From Pseudomonadota bacterium (GTDB lineage: Bacteria > Pseudomonadota > Alphaproteobacteria > Paracaedibacterales > CAITNM01), in assembly GCA_018062345.1 (NCBI GenBank), contig JAGOSL010000003.1, positions 60,850 to 124,849 on the forward strand: DNA of 64,000 nt, given 5' to 3'. The position numbers were made by a program, and so were the translations under genes. Positions 25,349-34,751 of the stretch are shown in pieces (position 1 is the first letter of the stretch; every line of letters begins with the position of its first letter). Under the pieces are notes generated by a model, which made no database searches, was not told where the DNA came from, and was given only the letters and a program-made list of their open reading frames with translations.

Positions 25349-26041
25349 TTAATAAGTTGATCGAAATCTTTCTTCTGATTCTTTAACAAGCTTTTCTAGT
25401 TCTCTTTTTATTTCAGAAAGTACTGCTCTCTCTTGCCTGATGCAGTTATCTGAACATATATTTTGTAGATCGCTTTCTCTTCCAGAAAATAATTCATCTG
25501 CATTTCTTACGCATCTACTCATGCAAGATTTTAAGCGCTCTCTTATATTATCTATGCTTGCTTGTTCGGCTAAAATATTTGCTCTTACCTTTGCGGTTTG
25601 CCAAGAAAGGCCTTTTACAGCACTTGGGTTGGGTAACTTTGCTTCTCGTTTTAGTTCATAGGCAACTATTGTGTTTGGATCAACAGGTTCAACTGCAATT
25701 GACTTTATCTTTTTTGATTTTTTCTTCTTGTTTGCATTTCTTTGCGTAGAATCTTCAGGGGAAATTGAGCTTGCCTTTTTGTTAGTAAACCACTCATACC
25801 AGGTTTGCCTCTGGTTTTCATTGGCTATTCCTGCCGCAGATTCTGCTGGCACAACCGAACTTGATTTTTTTCCAGTGCTTTGGTTGGTGTTGCTACTGGT
25901 GCTATCTGTTTCGTGGCTATCAAAGCTTTCTATGTCAGATATTGATCCTAGGTTTTTTTCATCCCATTTATGCTCTTGTGTTGCTGATATACTGCTAGCT
26001 TCTAGTGCTAAAAGAAAAGTAAGAAGTGGATATTTTTTCAT
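25349..26041 (-). CDS. Secreted protein with C-terminal twin-CX3C helices
   Basis: I choose ATG 26041 (230 residues) over a GTG three codons upstream. A signal peptide is followed by about 110 residues of low-complexity, serine- and lysine-rich sequence and then a helical domain with CMSRC and CSDNC separated by eighteen residues, flanked by long charged helices. The cysteine layout repeats, on larger scale, that of the small twin-CX3C proteins nearby. No enzyme motif is seen. Confidence 0.6.
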   Translation of the reverse strand: MKKYPLLTFLLALEASSISATQEHKWDEKNLGSISDIESFDSHETDSTSSNTNQSTGKKSSSVVPAESAAGIANENQRQTWYEWFTNKKASSISPEDSTQRNANKKKKSKKIKSIAVEPVDPNTIVAYELKREAKLPNPSAVKGLSWQTAKVRANILAEQASIDNIRERLKSCMSRCVRNADELFSGRESDLQNICSDNCIRQERAVLSEIKRELEKLVKESEERFRSTY

Positions 26042-26164
26042 AAAAATCACAAATGGAAATATTCAATATTGGTACTTTTATTTTGGTAGTAAAGGTCTAA
26101 TTTTTAGTTAATTAATATGTTTTGCTGAAAAAATTCATAAAATTTCGTTAGGGTAAATCTATAA

Positions 26165-26192
26165 AAACGCCGAAAATTTTTTTTTAGCGTTT
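26165..26192 (-). terminator. Possible terminator of the 59-aa peptide gene
   Basis: A six-bp stem (26165-26170 with 26187-26192) around a long A/T loop, with T's following on the minus strand. Weak but well placed, 21 bp after the stop at 26213. Confidence 0.4.
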
Positions 26193-26212
26193 CAAAATGT
26201 ATTGAAAAAGTC

Positions 26213-26392
26213 TTATTTCAGCGGGAATTCTTTGTTACAGTTTCTCTTGCATCCACGCCCAACTTTGCCTTTTGGGCATTTTTTCTTGCAATTTTCGCGG
26301 TTCTCTTTTGCTGCAGCATGATCTGTCGCTGACCAAGTTTGCCCAGCCGAAAATACAACAGCAAGCGTCAATAAAATAACTTTGTTTAACAT
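26213..26392 (-). CDS. Small secreted twin-CX3C peptide (59 aa)
   Basis: A short gene found by reading the gap: ATG 26392, stop 26213. The signal peptide is MLNKVILLTLAVVFSAGQTW; the mature part of about 38 residues is very basic and contains CKKKC and CKRNC separated by eight residues. It is the smallest member of the twin-CX3C set in the window. The basic charge and paired cysteines recall antimicrobial or host-binding peptides, but that is speculation. Confidence 0.65.
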   Translation of the reverse strand: MLNKVILLTLAVVFSAGQTWSATDHAAAKENRENCKKKCPKGKVGRGCKRNCNKEFPLK

Positions 26393-26490
26393 AAGAATTA
26401 CCTTTTTTATCGATAGGTTAGAACTATTACTCTTCAGACTATGACAAAAAATTATTAATTTTTATTTAAGCAGCTTCGTGCAAGTAAAGG

Positions 26491-27861
26491 CTATAGATTA
26501 GAATCTTCAGTTGGCTGAGACTTTCTTTTCTGTTTTCTAGGTTTTGATGGCTTTTCTTGCTTTTCAGTTTTTTCAATTTTTTCAGATTTTTCTTTTAACG
26601 CCATAAACGCAGGTAAAATTGCTCCAAAACCAATGATGGGCTCTAGTGATTTTGGTTCTGATAAAATGCGTACTCTCTCATATTCCTGGTCTCGTGGTCG
26701 AGGATGAGAATGGTGACGGCGCTCTTTTACTTCAGCTGGAGCCTCTTCTTCTTTGAACGTTTCAGTATTAAGATTTACACCCAAATGTTGTTCAATATTC
26801 TTAAGAAGCGACTTTTCTTTTGTGTTTACAAGCGTGAACGCCAATCCTTTTAGGTCTGCGCGGCCAGTTCGTCCAATTCGGTGTATATAATCTTCTACTT
26901 GCAATGGAACATTAAAATTAACCACCATTCCAAGGCCTTCAATATCAACGCCACGTGCAAGCACATCACTTGCGATCAGAATATTAAGCTCTCCAGCTTT
27001 AAATGCTTGCAGCGTTTTATTCCTCATTTCTTGGGTCATATCACCATGGATGGCGCCTACAGAAAATTTATGACTTGAAAGAGATTTCTTCAATTCATCA
27101 ATGTCTCTTTTTCGGTTGCAAAACACAACCACATTTAAATTTGGATGGTCACGCAAAATTTTACGCAACGCTTTACGTTTGTGAACATCATTTACAAAAA
27201 CTGCTGTCTGCTCGATTGATGCTTTGCTCTTTTGTTCCTTTACCTCAATAGTTTTAGGAAGCATCATGTAATGCTCAACAAGGTTACGAATATCTGGCGA
27301 CATAGTGGCACTAAACAAAAGTGTTTGTCGTGTTTTTGGAAGCGTTTTTAAAATCTTATCAACATCAGGAATAAAACCCATATCTAGCATGCGGTCAGCT
27401 TCGTCGATGACCACGTGTTGCACGCCGTACATCAGTAACTTGCCGCGGTCAATGAAGTCCATTAATCGTCCTGGCGTTGCAATAATAACGTGGTGAGGTT
27501 TTTTCAAAGCGCGCTCTTGCAACCCCATCGGGTCACCACCAATAAGCAACACTGATTTCAGATTTTCCTCAGGATCAAATCTCTTCAGGCTTTCTTGCAC
27601 CTGAAATGCCAACTCTCTGGTTGGCTCTAAAATTAAAATACTTGGATTTCTTGATTTCTGGGCTTTTTCTGACTGAATGCTAAGAATAGGCAACAAAAAT
27701 GCCGCTGTCTTTCCTGTGCCTGTTTGCGCTAGGCCAATAATATCTTGTCCACGAAGTGCTACAGGGATTGCTTTTTTTTGAATAGGAGTAGGAGTTGTAA
27801 AGCCAATTTCAGTCAAGCGCTTAACTAGGGCCTCACCAAGGCCCGTTTCTTCAAATGCCAT
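26491..27861 (-). CDS. DEAD-box ATP-dependent RNA helicase (RhlE-like)
   Basis: A 456-residue DEAD-box helicase for RNA remodelling. Q motif GFTTPTPIQ, Walker A AQTGTGKT, PTRELAFQ, TPGRLMDF, VIDEADRMLDMGF, SAT and the C-terminal HRIGRTGRAD are all present. The core (about 370 residues) is followed by a lysine-rich tail with EKTEKQEKPSKPRKQKRK, as in the RhlE group. A single gene with an A/T-rich leader. Confidence 0.95.
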   Translation of the reverse strand: MAFEETGLGEALVKRLTEIGFTTPTPIQKKAIPVALRGQDIIGLAQTGTGKTAAFLLPILSIQSEKAQKSRNPSILILEPTRELAFQVQESLKRFDPEENLKSVLLIGGDPMGLQERALKKPHHVIIATPGRLMDFIDRGKLLMYGVQHVVIDEADRMLDMGFIPDVDKILKTLPKTRQTLLFSATMSPDIRNLVEHYMMLPKTIEVKEQKSKASIEQTAVFVNDVHKRKALRKILRDHPNLNVVVFCNRKRDIDELKKSLSSHKFSVGAIHGDMTQEMRNKTLQAFKAGELNILIASDVLARGVDIEGLGMVVNFNVPLQVEDYIHRIGRTGRADLKGLAFTLVNTKEKSLLKNIEQHLGVNLNTETFKEEEAPAEVKERRHHSHPRPRDQEYERVRILSEPKSLEPIIGFGAILPAFMALKEKSEKIEKTEKQEKPSKPRKQKRKSQPTEDSNL

Positions 27862-28026
27862 CAGTATAAATATTAATCATCATCTTTCTCAATTTACTTA
27901 GTATTTCTAAAAAGTCAAGAAATAGTAATACTGTTTATAAAAATGAATCTTTAAAAAAACCGCATGATAAAGATCAAAAATTACTTTCATAGCTATTAAT
28001 GTGTTATTTTTTGATTTTTCGTTTTA

Positions 28027-28749
28027 TCAACTTTGGCACGGAAATTTAGCCCACTGCGCCATTAGGTTATTGCGGCTTGCAAATAGTACTGTATCATCAA
28101 AAATAGAAGCATCACGATACTGCAGCGCCTTCATTATATATTGATTATCCCGCTCAGCATTCACTATTTTATCAGGATCTGTGCTTGTAACTGGTTGGAT
28201 GGATCCATTATCAAGCACGTACCCGCCGCTATTTCCATGCGCAATTAATACAACCGCTACAAAATCTGGCGCAACCACGCACGGTTCATGTTGCTCATCA
28301 AGTATTGCCAATTCACAGCCAGGCGTTTTACAAAAAATTGTTTTGGGATCAACTTTTAAATCTTGCATTGGCTGTATCCAGCGAATTTTTTCAGCCGTAA
28401 GATTTGGTTGTACCACATAAGTCATCCAATGATGATTGCCATCTTTAGCCATCTTGGCATCAATTCCAAGTGTTTTATACGGCACAAATCCAGCTTTAGT
28501 ATCACTTGTGCACACAGCTTGTGCTTGGCCATTTGAGTTTATGGCCGGGCAGGGCAAGCGTTTATTGGCAAGTACATACCCAGCCAAAGCTTCGATAATC
28601 TTTTCTTGATTAATAGTTGTTGCGCGCACTCGTTGCCACTGCTGAACCTTGCCAAGCAAAGGTATGGTCATATACCCAATAACACCTAGCACACACAGGG
28701 CAATCGCTATTTCAATTAAAGCAAAAGCAGAAAGTTTTTTATGGAACAA
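28027..28749 (-). CDS. Prepilin-like protein with type IV pilin N-terminus
   Basis: A 240-residue protein with a prepilin N-methylation signal: LSAFALIEIAIALCVLGVIGY, where the leader ends before Phe and the glutamate is at position +5, followed by the hydrophobic assembly helix. The C-terminal part is globular with four cysteines in two pairs (PCPAIN/AVCTSD and FCKTPGC). It resembles pseudopilins or minor pilins of type II secretion/type IV pilus systems. No other pilus gene is in the window, so its partners must be elsewhere. Confidence 0.75.
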   Translation of the reverse strand: MFHKKLSAFALIEIAIALCVLGVIGYMTIPLLGKVQQWQRVRATTINQEKIIEALAGYVLANKRLPCPAINSNGQAQAVCTSDTKAGFVPYKTLGIDAKMAKDGNHHWMTYVVQPNLTAEKIRWIQPMQDLKVDPKTIFCKTPGCELAILDEQHEPCVVAPDFVAVVLIAHGNSGGYVLDNGSIQPVTSTDPDKIVNAERDNQYIMKALQYRDASIFDDTVLFASRNNLMAQWAKFPCQS

Positions 28750-28757
28750 AGCTATTT

Positions 28758-29528
28758 TTATACCTCGGGATAATAAATCTGCATTACGTATTTTGCAATA
28801 TCATCGCGATTTTTTGCAAAAAATTCTTTATGCTCTGCGCTTACATTTTTAAGAATGAAAGCAATTGCTGCTTCACCTGAGGTGGCACGTTCAAGATTTT
28901 TCCTGTAAAGGGTTTCTAGATGATTTAACAGCTGAGTTTGTTGATTAATAACAGGTGCTAAACCTTCTGGCAGCAACCTCACTTCTTCATCAATACATCC
29001 CTTTTTAATTGTAGAAAGCCAAATACTCAGATCAATTTGTTTTAAAAAAATTCTTTCCCTTTCTGTTTCATCACCAATATATGATGGGGCATTTTGTAAT
29101 TCGTCATGGATGCCAATGTATATTGTGTAGCTATCTCTTTCATTCGTTAAAGTACTCAGGTAACTTGCAACTTCGTCTTTTTTCTCCGCAATCCAGCCAA
29201 GTGTTTTCTTTGTGGTTTTGTTTTTATGGCGATGTGATTTTTTCAGACCAAGCATTTGCCCAAGGCCATGATTTCTATTTATTTTTAATATCGTGTTAGC
29301 AGTGCAGTTTTCTATATATTCCTTTGCAAGTTTGGTTATGTGTTGCTCTATATTCCACGGTAAAGAAATGTAATCTACAATCGTTTCTTGGCAAGGATTT
29401 GTGGCAGTAGTGCCCAAAAAATCTGCTATATTTTCCTCAGATGTTGCTCTACTAGCTACTTCATCGGCCGCGTGAATGATTGCTTGGGTTTGCACAAAAA
29501 CAGTGAATAAAATTACAAAAAACAACAT
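28758..29528 (-). CDS. Secreted protein of unknown function
   Basis: A 256-residue protein with a signal peptide ending near AIIHA and a mostly helical mature region. Features visible are a basic patch KKSHRHKNKTTKK near residues 99-111 and two conserved-looking cysteines. No family is recognised. It lies 8 bp upstream of the prepilin-like gene on the same strand and may be co-transcribed with it, although no functional link is evident. Confidence 0.6.
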   Translation of the reverse strand: MLFFVILFTVFVQTQAIIHAADEVASRATSEENIADFLGTTATNPCQETIVDYISLPWNIEQHITKLAKEYIENCTANTILKINRNHGLGQMLGLKKSHRHKNKTTKKTLGWIAEKKDEVASYLSTLTNERDSYTIYIGIHDELQNAPSYIGDETERERIFLKQIDLSIWLSTIKKGCIDEEVRLLPEGLAPVINQQTQLLNHLETLYRKNLERATSGEAAIAFILKNVSAEHKEFFAKNRDDIAKYVMQIYYPEV

Positions 29529-29695
29529 GTTTCAACGCCTTTTATTTCTTCTTTGATTCTAATATACCCAACATTTCATTAATTTTAATTTAAATCAAGA
29601 TTATCATTCACTTGCAAAAGGAAAACACTTGCGCATTTTTCGCATACGTTGCATACTCTGGAGGTATATCTTATTTTGCTTAGAGATAATTCCTA

Positions 29696-30967
29696 ATGAC
29701 GTACTCTCCCAAGCCTCCTAAACATCTACTAGCTGCACTAATGTGCGGCAATCTGCTTGAATATTTTGATTTTTTTATTTTTGCGCATTTTAGTTTTTTG
29801 CTTTCCTCTAAATTTTACCCACCTATTAGCCCTTTGCATGATGCTATTATTGGTGGTTTATTTTTTGCAATCGGGTTTTTGGCTCGTCCTTTGGGTGGTT
29901 ATATTTTTGGGCGCACGGCTGATTTTAAGGGCCGTCGTAAAAGCCTTATGTTATCTATTCTTGGAATGGCAATCCCTACTTTATGCATTGGGCTATCTCC
30001 TACTTATGCTCAAGTTGGCATTCTGGCGCCTATCGCTTTGATTACTTGTCGCATTATTCAAGGTATGTGCATGGGCGGAGAATTCACCAATGGCGGTATT
30101 TTGCTTATTGAAAATTATGGGTGGAAAAAGGCAGGAACTGTTGCTGGTTTGTATAATTCTGCAGCTGGTATGGGTAGCCTTCTAGCGATTGCTTGCGTGG
30201 CTATTGCAACGCGTCCAGGCATGCCTGATTGGTCATGGCGAGTACCATTTATACTTGCAGCATTGCTTGGTATGGTCACTTTTTACCTGCGTAGCTCAGT
30301 GCGTGAAAGTCCTATTTTTGAAAATGAAGCAAGAATCAAATCAGGTGAAAAATTAAAACTTCTAAGCCCTCAGCATTTGAAATATGTCTATCGTGCTTTC
30401 TGTGTTGGGGCAGTCACTGGCGTTTTGATCTGGATTCCGCTTAATTATACGTCTTTTTATATGACTAAAGTATTGGCAATCCCTCTGCATACAGCAGTTA
30501 GAATGACAGTGCTTGCTGTTGTTTGCCACAATGTTTTTACAGCAATTTTTGGATGGCTGAGCGATAAGGTCGGCATAAAAAAAATCATGCTAACAGCCTG
30601 TCTAATACTGTTAGTGGGGCTATATCCGGCATTTTTACTATTGCAAAACCATCACTTTATGCTTTTTCAAATTATCATGATCTTACCAGCGTCCATGTCT
30701 TATGCCGTTGTGCATCCGCTAAATTCTTTTGAAGTGCCAGTGCTTATTAGGGGCAGATTATCAGGGTTTGCTTTTTCTTCGGGGTTAAGTCTTTTTGCAG
30801 GCTTCACTCCGCTTATTGCCAACACGCTTACTCAGCTTATGAATGGCAGCGTAGTTGGGGTGATGATCTATATTGCAACAGTTGTATTATGTGGTGGTGT
30901 GGCACTTCTGTGGCTTTTTAAGGCCGCTTCCGCCGCCCAAAAAACTGAACTTCGGGCAGCAGCATAG
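29696..30967 (+). CDS. MFS transporter, ProP-like (proline/betaine) family
   Basis: A 423-residue, twelve-helix MFS permease. The N-terminus LLEYFDFFIFAHFS is the metabolite:H+ symporter signature, loop 2-3 reads GRTADFKGRRKSLML, helix 4-5 has CRIIQGMCMGGEFTNGGILL, and loop 8-9 reads GWLSDKVGIKKIM. Endosymbiotic alphaproteobacteria carry many ProP-like copies, thought to import host compounds. The substrate is not predictable. A terminator follows at 31017. Confidence 0.9.
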   Translation: MTYSPKPPKHLLAALMCGNLLEYFDFFIFAHFSFLLSSKFYPPISPLHDAIIGGLFFAIGFLARPLGGYIFGRTADFKGRRKSLMLSILGMAIPTLCIGLSPTYAQVGILAPIALITCRIIQGMCMGGEFTNGGILLIENYGWKKAGTVAGLYNSAAGMGSLLAIACVAIATRPGMPDWSWRVPFILAALLGMVTFYLRSSVRESPIFENEARIKSGEKLKLLSPQHLKYVYRAFCVGAVTGVLIWIPLNYTSFYMTKVLAIPLHTAVRMTVLAVVCHNVFTAIFGWLSDKVGIKKIMLTACLILLVGLYPAFLLLQNHHFMLFQIIMILPASMSYAVVHPLNSFEVPVLIRGRLSGFAFSSGLSLFAGFTPLIANTLTQLMNGSVVGVMIYIATVVLCGGVALLWLFKAASAAQKTELRAAA

Positions 30968-31016
30968 GCTTTACATCTTTGCAAAGCCCTAGGGTTAGTG
31001 ATAGTTCAATCACGAC

Positions 31017-31041
31017 GGCGCCATACTAGTCAGCGCCTTTT
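31017..31041 (+). terminator. Rho-independent terminator of the MFS gene
   Basis: Stem GGCGC (31017-31021) with GCGCC (31033-31037), 11-base loop, then TTTT. It lies 50 bp after the stop codon and 23 bp before the convergent gene. Confidence 0.65.
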
Positions 31042-31063
31042 CACAGATAAAGCGATTTTAAGC

Positions 31064-33712
31064 TTACTTCAGATCTCTTTTTAAGCTTTTTATCTTCATC
31101 TGTGCTTGCTGTAGTGCATCGGCAGTAACATTATCTCTTGCTGCTTGAATGCGTGTTATAAGCTCCTGATATTTAGCTTCTGCAATAGTGCTTGATGTAC
31201 GCTTTTCTTCTAATTGTTGCGCAAGACTATCAAGCTCAGTGGTCAAGCTCTCCGCGCTAGGAGCTACAAGCGCTATGGCTGGGCGCCCAGGAGCGGGAGG
31301 GCGCTTTATTGGAGTTGATATCTTAGCTACAGCAGGAGGCGCCTTTGCAATAACTACAACAGCTGATTCTAGTATTTTGCTACCTTCAATAAAGTCTGTA
31401 GATTTTTCTATTAATTTCCTGATTGGAAAATTTTTATCATCTATGTCTTTCTGCGTAGTTTTCATCTCGCTTATTAATTCTTTAAGTTGCGGGATGTTCT
31501 GGCTCGTTACTGCCTCTATTCCGCCTTGCTGGGGTACATGCAAGTTAAATTTTTCAATAGTACCCAGTATTTTTTGCACCATTTGAACACGTTCGTTTGT
31601 TTCTGTTTGCATTACAGATTCTATCCCCATCATTGTAACTCCACTTAGCTTGTGGTTAAACTCAACCCGTAAAGATTCTAATTGTTTTTTAATAACCTTA
31701 AGGGCATATGTTCCAGTTATTAGGTCATCAATAAGTTCAGCAAACTCTCTAAAAGCTTTTCTATCATTGAATGCTGGTGAAAAATTAGCCTTTTCAGCAG
31801 CTGTTTTTTCAGTGCTTTGATCTATGGTTTCTTCACTTTCATTTACTTCCGTTCTTTTTTTGTTGTCTGAAAAGTAAGTTTTAAGTCTGTTTCTAAATAC
31901 TTTAATTAATTCTTGCACATCCTTTTGTTGCAAAGGGGGGCCGGAAGTAAAAGTCATCTCTTCGTACTTTTTTTTATACTCTGAAAAATTTATAGAAACA
32001 TCGTACAAATATACGAAAAAAGCGCGAGTTTGTTCTCTTGTTAAGTATATCAAGGATTGATCCATAATCTGAATATCATTGAATTTTTTGTCGGTAAAAT
32101 CAGACTTTGCCAGTGAGAAAAATGCAAGCGGAGATCTCATTAATTGTAATGGCACAGGTATGAACGCAAAATCGTGCTCCCTCGGTATTGTTCCTGCTAT
32201 TTTTCCCCTTTGATATTCAGCATACTTTCGATTGATTTCTTCTTGCACGGTCACTAAAGATGGTTGATATGCCTCACGAATTGCTGCGTCTCTTTCTTCA
32301 ATTTTTCTCTTAAACGTATTTTCACTCAGAGTAAGAAATTGCCTTAATGAGCTTAACTTTGCTGGCGCATAAGTGTTCAACTCTATTAGTCTTTGAAGGT
32401 GTTCTTGATATGCTTTTGTAAGGTCCAAAGATTGTTGTAATATGTCTAAATTAAGAATTCTTAACTCTAGTTCTGACATTTTGCTCAAAAAAACATCATA
32501 AAAAATATCGTCTATAACAGTTCTTTTAAGAATAGCTAAATTTTTTGCTTCGCCGATTTTTCTTCTAAAAACATCGATTTTTATATCTTCGTAGCGTGAT
32601 ACAACATCAAAGGCCGATTCCGTAAGTGTGAGGGCTTGAGAGCGTATATCTTCTAACTCTGTTTCATTTATCTCGGCCTCAGGAAATATTTTTGTTACTG
32701 CTTCAAGATTTTTTCGTATGGTTTTGCTATCCTCTTGCACGCTGCTTTCACTTGCTTGACCAATATCATCAATCATACCCATATAGCTTTGTTGCAAGTG
32801 TTCCAGAGCATTAAGCTTAATAACTCTGCCTAATGTCATTGCTGTGGCTGGTTCACTTTCGTGGATAGCGCCAATAGCTTCTTGACCAAGGCGAGCTTCT
32901 AACTCTTGAAGTCTTTGTTCAGTGGTTTTTAGGCGCTCTTGTGCTTCTTTTAGTTCCTTGGAAAGCTGTACAGATGTTTGCCTATGTAATTTTGCTTCTG
33001 GAGAAAGAGTGCTAACTCGGTCAGCAAGTTTTTGTAATTTTTTAGTCTCTTCCTCAAGTGCATCTCTCTCTTCCTTTATTTTTTGCATTTCTTGTTGCTT
33101 TATTGATAGAGCATTGCTAAGAATATCCACCAAGTCCCTAGTAGGAGTTCCTTTAAAAGGGCTACTCTTTTTAGATCCACCACTTCTTTTTGGTGTGTGC
33201 ATAGAAGCTTTATGCTTTTCAGGTGTTGTTAATTCAACCCCTAACTGACTTGCAATTTGTGATAGTTTTCCAGTAAAGTTCGAAAATTTTTCTTGTTGCT
33301 TTTTTGCTGCAGTTTCTGCCTCTTGAGTAGCAATGTATGAGGTGTACCAGGTTGTGTAGACGTTCTTAGGATTAGTATGAGCGGCATTATAGCTATCGCG
33401 AGTTTTTGGTAGTCCATTTGGAAAGACCTGGTGTTTAAAATTCCCGGTTGGATCTTGAGTTGAAAACCAGTTGTCAACTGTTGCTATAAATTTTGTAAAG
33501 CTTCTTATATCAGCTTGTGGGCAGTCAGGAAATTCTGAAGGATTAGCTGGATCCGTTGTCGCATTTAGAAAAAAAAGACAAGAGAGTGCTTTTATTAAAA
33601 CCGCGTTTCTTAAAAAGTTAATTATAACGTACACAGAGTACAAATAATTTGGTGAGAGTTTTTTTTTTGCGTGCATTGCCAGTATCTGCTCATTTCGTAT
33701 CAATATATTCAT
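31064..33712 (-). CDS. Large secreted coiled-coil protein, module-sharing paralogue A
   Basis: An 882-residue protein. An N-terminal hydrophobic helix (around residues 25-50) is followed by a cysteine-bearing module of about 60 residues starting DCPQADIRSFTKFI and ending TNPKNVY that is nearly identical to that of the 986-residue protein at 34752-37712. The rest is long coiled coil (about 200-280), then helical domains with only distant similarity to the other protein, for example SPLAFFSLA...EYKKKYEEMTF against DPFWFFVIL...NFEKQYAAMSY. The start is uncertain: ATG 33712 or 33676, neither with a clear ribosome site. Effector or surface protein inferred. Confidence 0.7.
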   Translation of the reverse strand: MNILIRNEQILAMHAKKKLSPNYLYSVYVIINFLRNAVLIKALSCLFFLNATTDPANPSEFPDCPQADIRSFTKFIATVDNWFSTQDPTGNFKHQVFPNGLPKTRDSYNAAHTNPKNVYTTWYTSYIATQEAETAAKKQQEKFSNFTGKLSQIASQLGVELTTPEKHKASMHTPKRSGGSKKSSPFKGTPTRDLVDILSNALSIKQQEMQKIKEERDALEEETKKLQKLADRVSTLSPEAKLHRQTSVQLSKELKEAQERLKTTEQRLQELEARLGQEAIGAIHESEPATAMTLGRVIKLNALEHLQQSYMGMIDDIGQASESSVQEDSKTIRKNLEAVTKIFPEAEINETELEDIRSQALTLTESAFDVVSRYEDIKIDVFRRKIGEAKNLAILKRTVIDDIFYDVFLSKMSELELRILNLDILQQSLDLTKAYQEHLQRLIELNTYAPAKLSSLRQFLTLSENTFKRKIEERDAAIREAYQPSLVTVQEEINRKYAEYQRGKIAGTIPREHDFAFIPVPLQLMRSPLAFFSLAKSDFTDKKFNDIQIMDQSLIYLTREQTRAFFVYLYDVSINFSEYKKKYEEMTFTSGPPLQQKDVQELIKVFRNRLKTYFSDNKKRTEVNESEETIDQSTEKTAAEKANFSPAFNDRKAFREFAELIDDLITGTYALKVIKKQLESLRVEFNHKLSGVTMMGIESVMQTETNERVQMVQKILGTIEKFNLHVPQQGGIEAVTSQNIPQLKELISEMKTTQKDIDDKNFPIRKLIEKSTDFIEGSKILESAVVVIAKAPPAVAKISTPIKRPPAPGRPAIALVAPSAESLTTELDSLAQQLEEKRTSSTIAEAKYQELITRIQAARDNVTADALQQAQMKIKSLKRDLK
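33343..33526. repeat. 184-bp inverted repeat, left arm
   Basis: The reverse complement matches 34866-35049 with seven mismatches, no gaps. It encodes the shared N-terminal module of protein A. Between the arms lie 1339 bp containing both gene starts and a porin-like gene. Confidence 0.9.
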
Positions 33713-33935
33713 ATAAAATTTTGAAGTCTGAATCTCATTTTTCTTTTAGGCTATAAAGAAAAATTAAAACCAAAGACGACACCAAAAATCCACTCATGTG
33801 TTTTTAAGTTTCTTTTATTGAGGTGCAAAAATATATTAAAGCACTAAAAATGTCAATAGCGTGATATTTTTGAAGTGGATTTTATGATAAAATGTACAAA
33901 ACCATGTAAAGTTTAAAATAGCGCAATAAATACCG

Positions 33936-34646
33936 CTAAAACATGTACATAATTTTTAAAGCAACAGAGTTTAGTTTATATTTAAAGGAGCTTGTTAGTT
34001 CTGTGCCTCCCTGGTCATTCAAGCTAAACGTGAAATTTTTAGTTGGAAAACGTGCAAATTTGTACTCTAAACCAATTGCATAATTTTCTGTGATGCGTTT
34101 TTGTGCTCCAAAGCCAAAAACTAATGCATTAATATTTTTTGTTTTTGATTTATAATTGTAAGCGCCTATTACGCCTCTATCAGCTTGCTGAGCTTTCGCT
34201 TCAAAATTAAAATTTTGGTAATTCATCCCGAGCAAAGTATACAAAAAATAATCTTCTAAGAAATACCCCAGCCTAAGGTGAGCGCCTGCTTGATTCGCTA
34301 TTTTATAAGTGATGTCAAAAATAGTATAGGCAGGTCCAGCATTATCGATGAAATTATTATTGGTAGTGCTTTTAAGTTTTCCATAATTGTAAAAAAATTC
34401 TGGACTGATTCCGAAATTTTTAATTCTCAATATATATCCTGCTAAAACCCCACCGTAAGCTCCTCTGTTATTTGCTGTTTTGTTGTCAGCGAATGTTTTT
34501 TCTGCAGGGCGCGTATCTGTAACCGAATCATTGCGCTTTCCTGATACTAGGCAACCAGTAAGGCTAGCGCCAATATAAAAATTGTGTGTAGAGCTTAAAA
34601 GCGCGGGCGCTATAAAAAAAAGAAAGATTGTAAGATATTTTTTCAT
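33936..34646 (-). CDS. Outer-membrane beta-barrel protein (OmpA/Omp25-type fold)
   Basis: A 236-residue outer-membrane protein. A signal peptide ends near LLSS, then come alternating amphipathic strands separated by polar loops (NFYIGASLTGCL, GAYGGVLAGYIL, GAHLRLGYFLED, NALVFGFGAQKR, YAIGLEYKFARF) and a terminal strand ending in KIMYMF with the C-terminal phenylalanine needed for BAM insertion. An eight-stranded barrel is likely. It lies between two large head-to-head secreted protein genes, inside the inverted-repeat segment. Confidence 0.8.
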   Translation of the reverse strand: MKKYLTIFLFFIAPALLSSTHNFYIGASLTGCLVSGKRNDSVTDTRPAEKTFADNKTANNRGAYGGVLAGYILRIKNFGISPEFFYNYGKLKSTTNNNFIDNAGPAYTIFDITYKIANQAGAHLRLGYFLEDYFLYTLLGMNYQNFNFEAKAQQADRGVIGAYNYKSKTKNINALVFGFGAQKRITENYAIGLEYKFARFPTKNFTFSLNDQGGTELTSSFKYKLNSVALKIMYMF

Positions 34647-34751
34647 GGTATTTGGAATAAATTAAATAAAAATTAAACACTTGCTTGTAGAGTAGCACAG
34701 AAGTGTATAGTATGGCACAGAAAAATTTTAGTTAAAATACTCGAGAGATAC

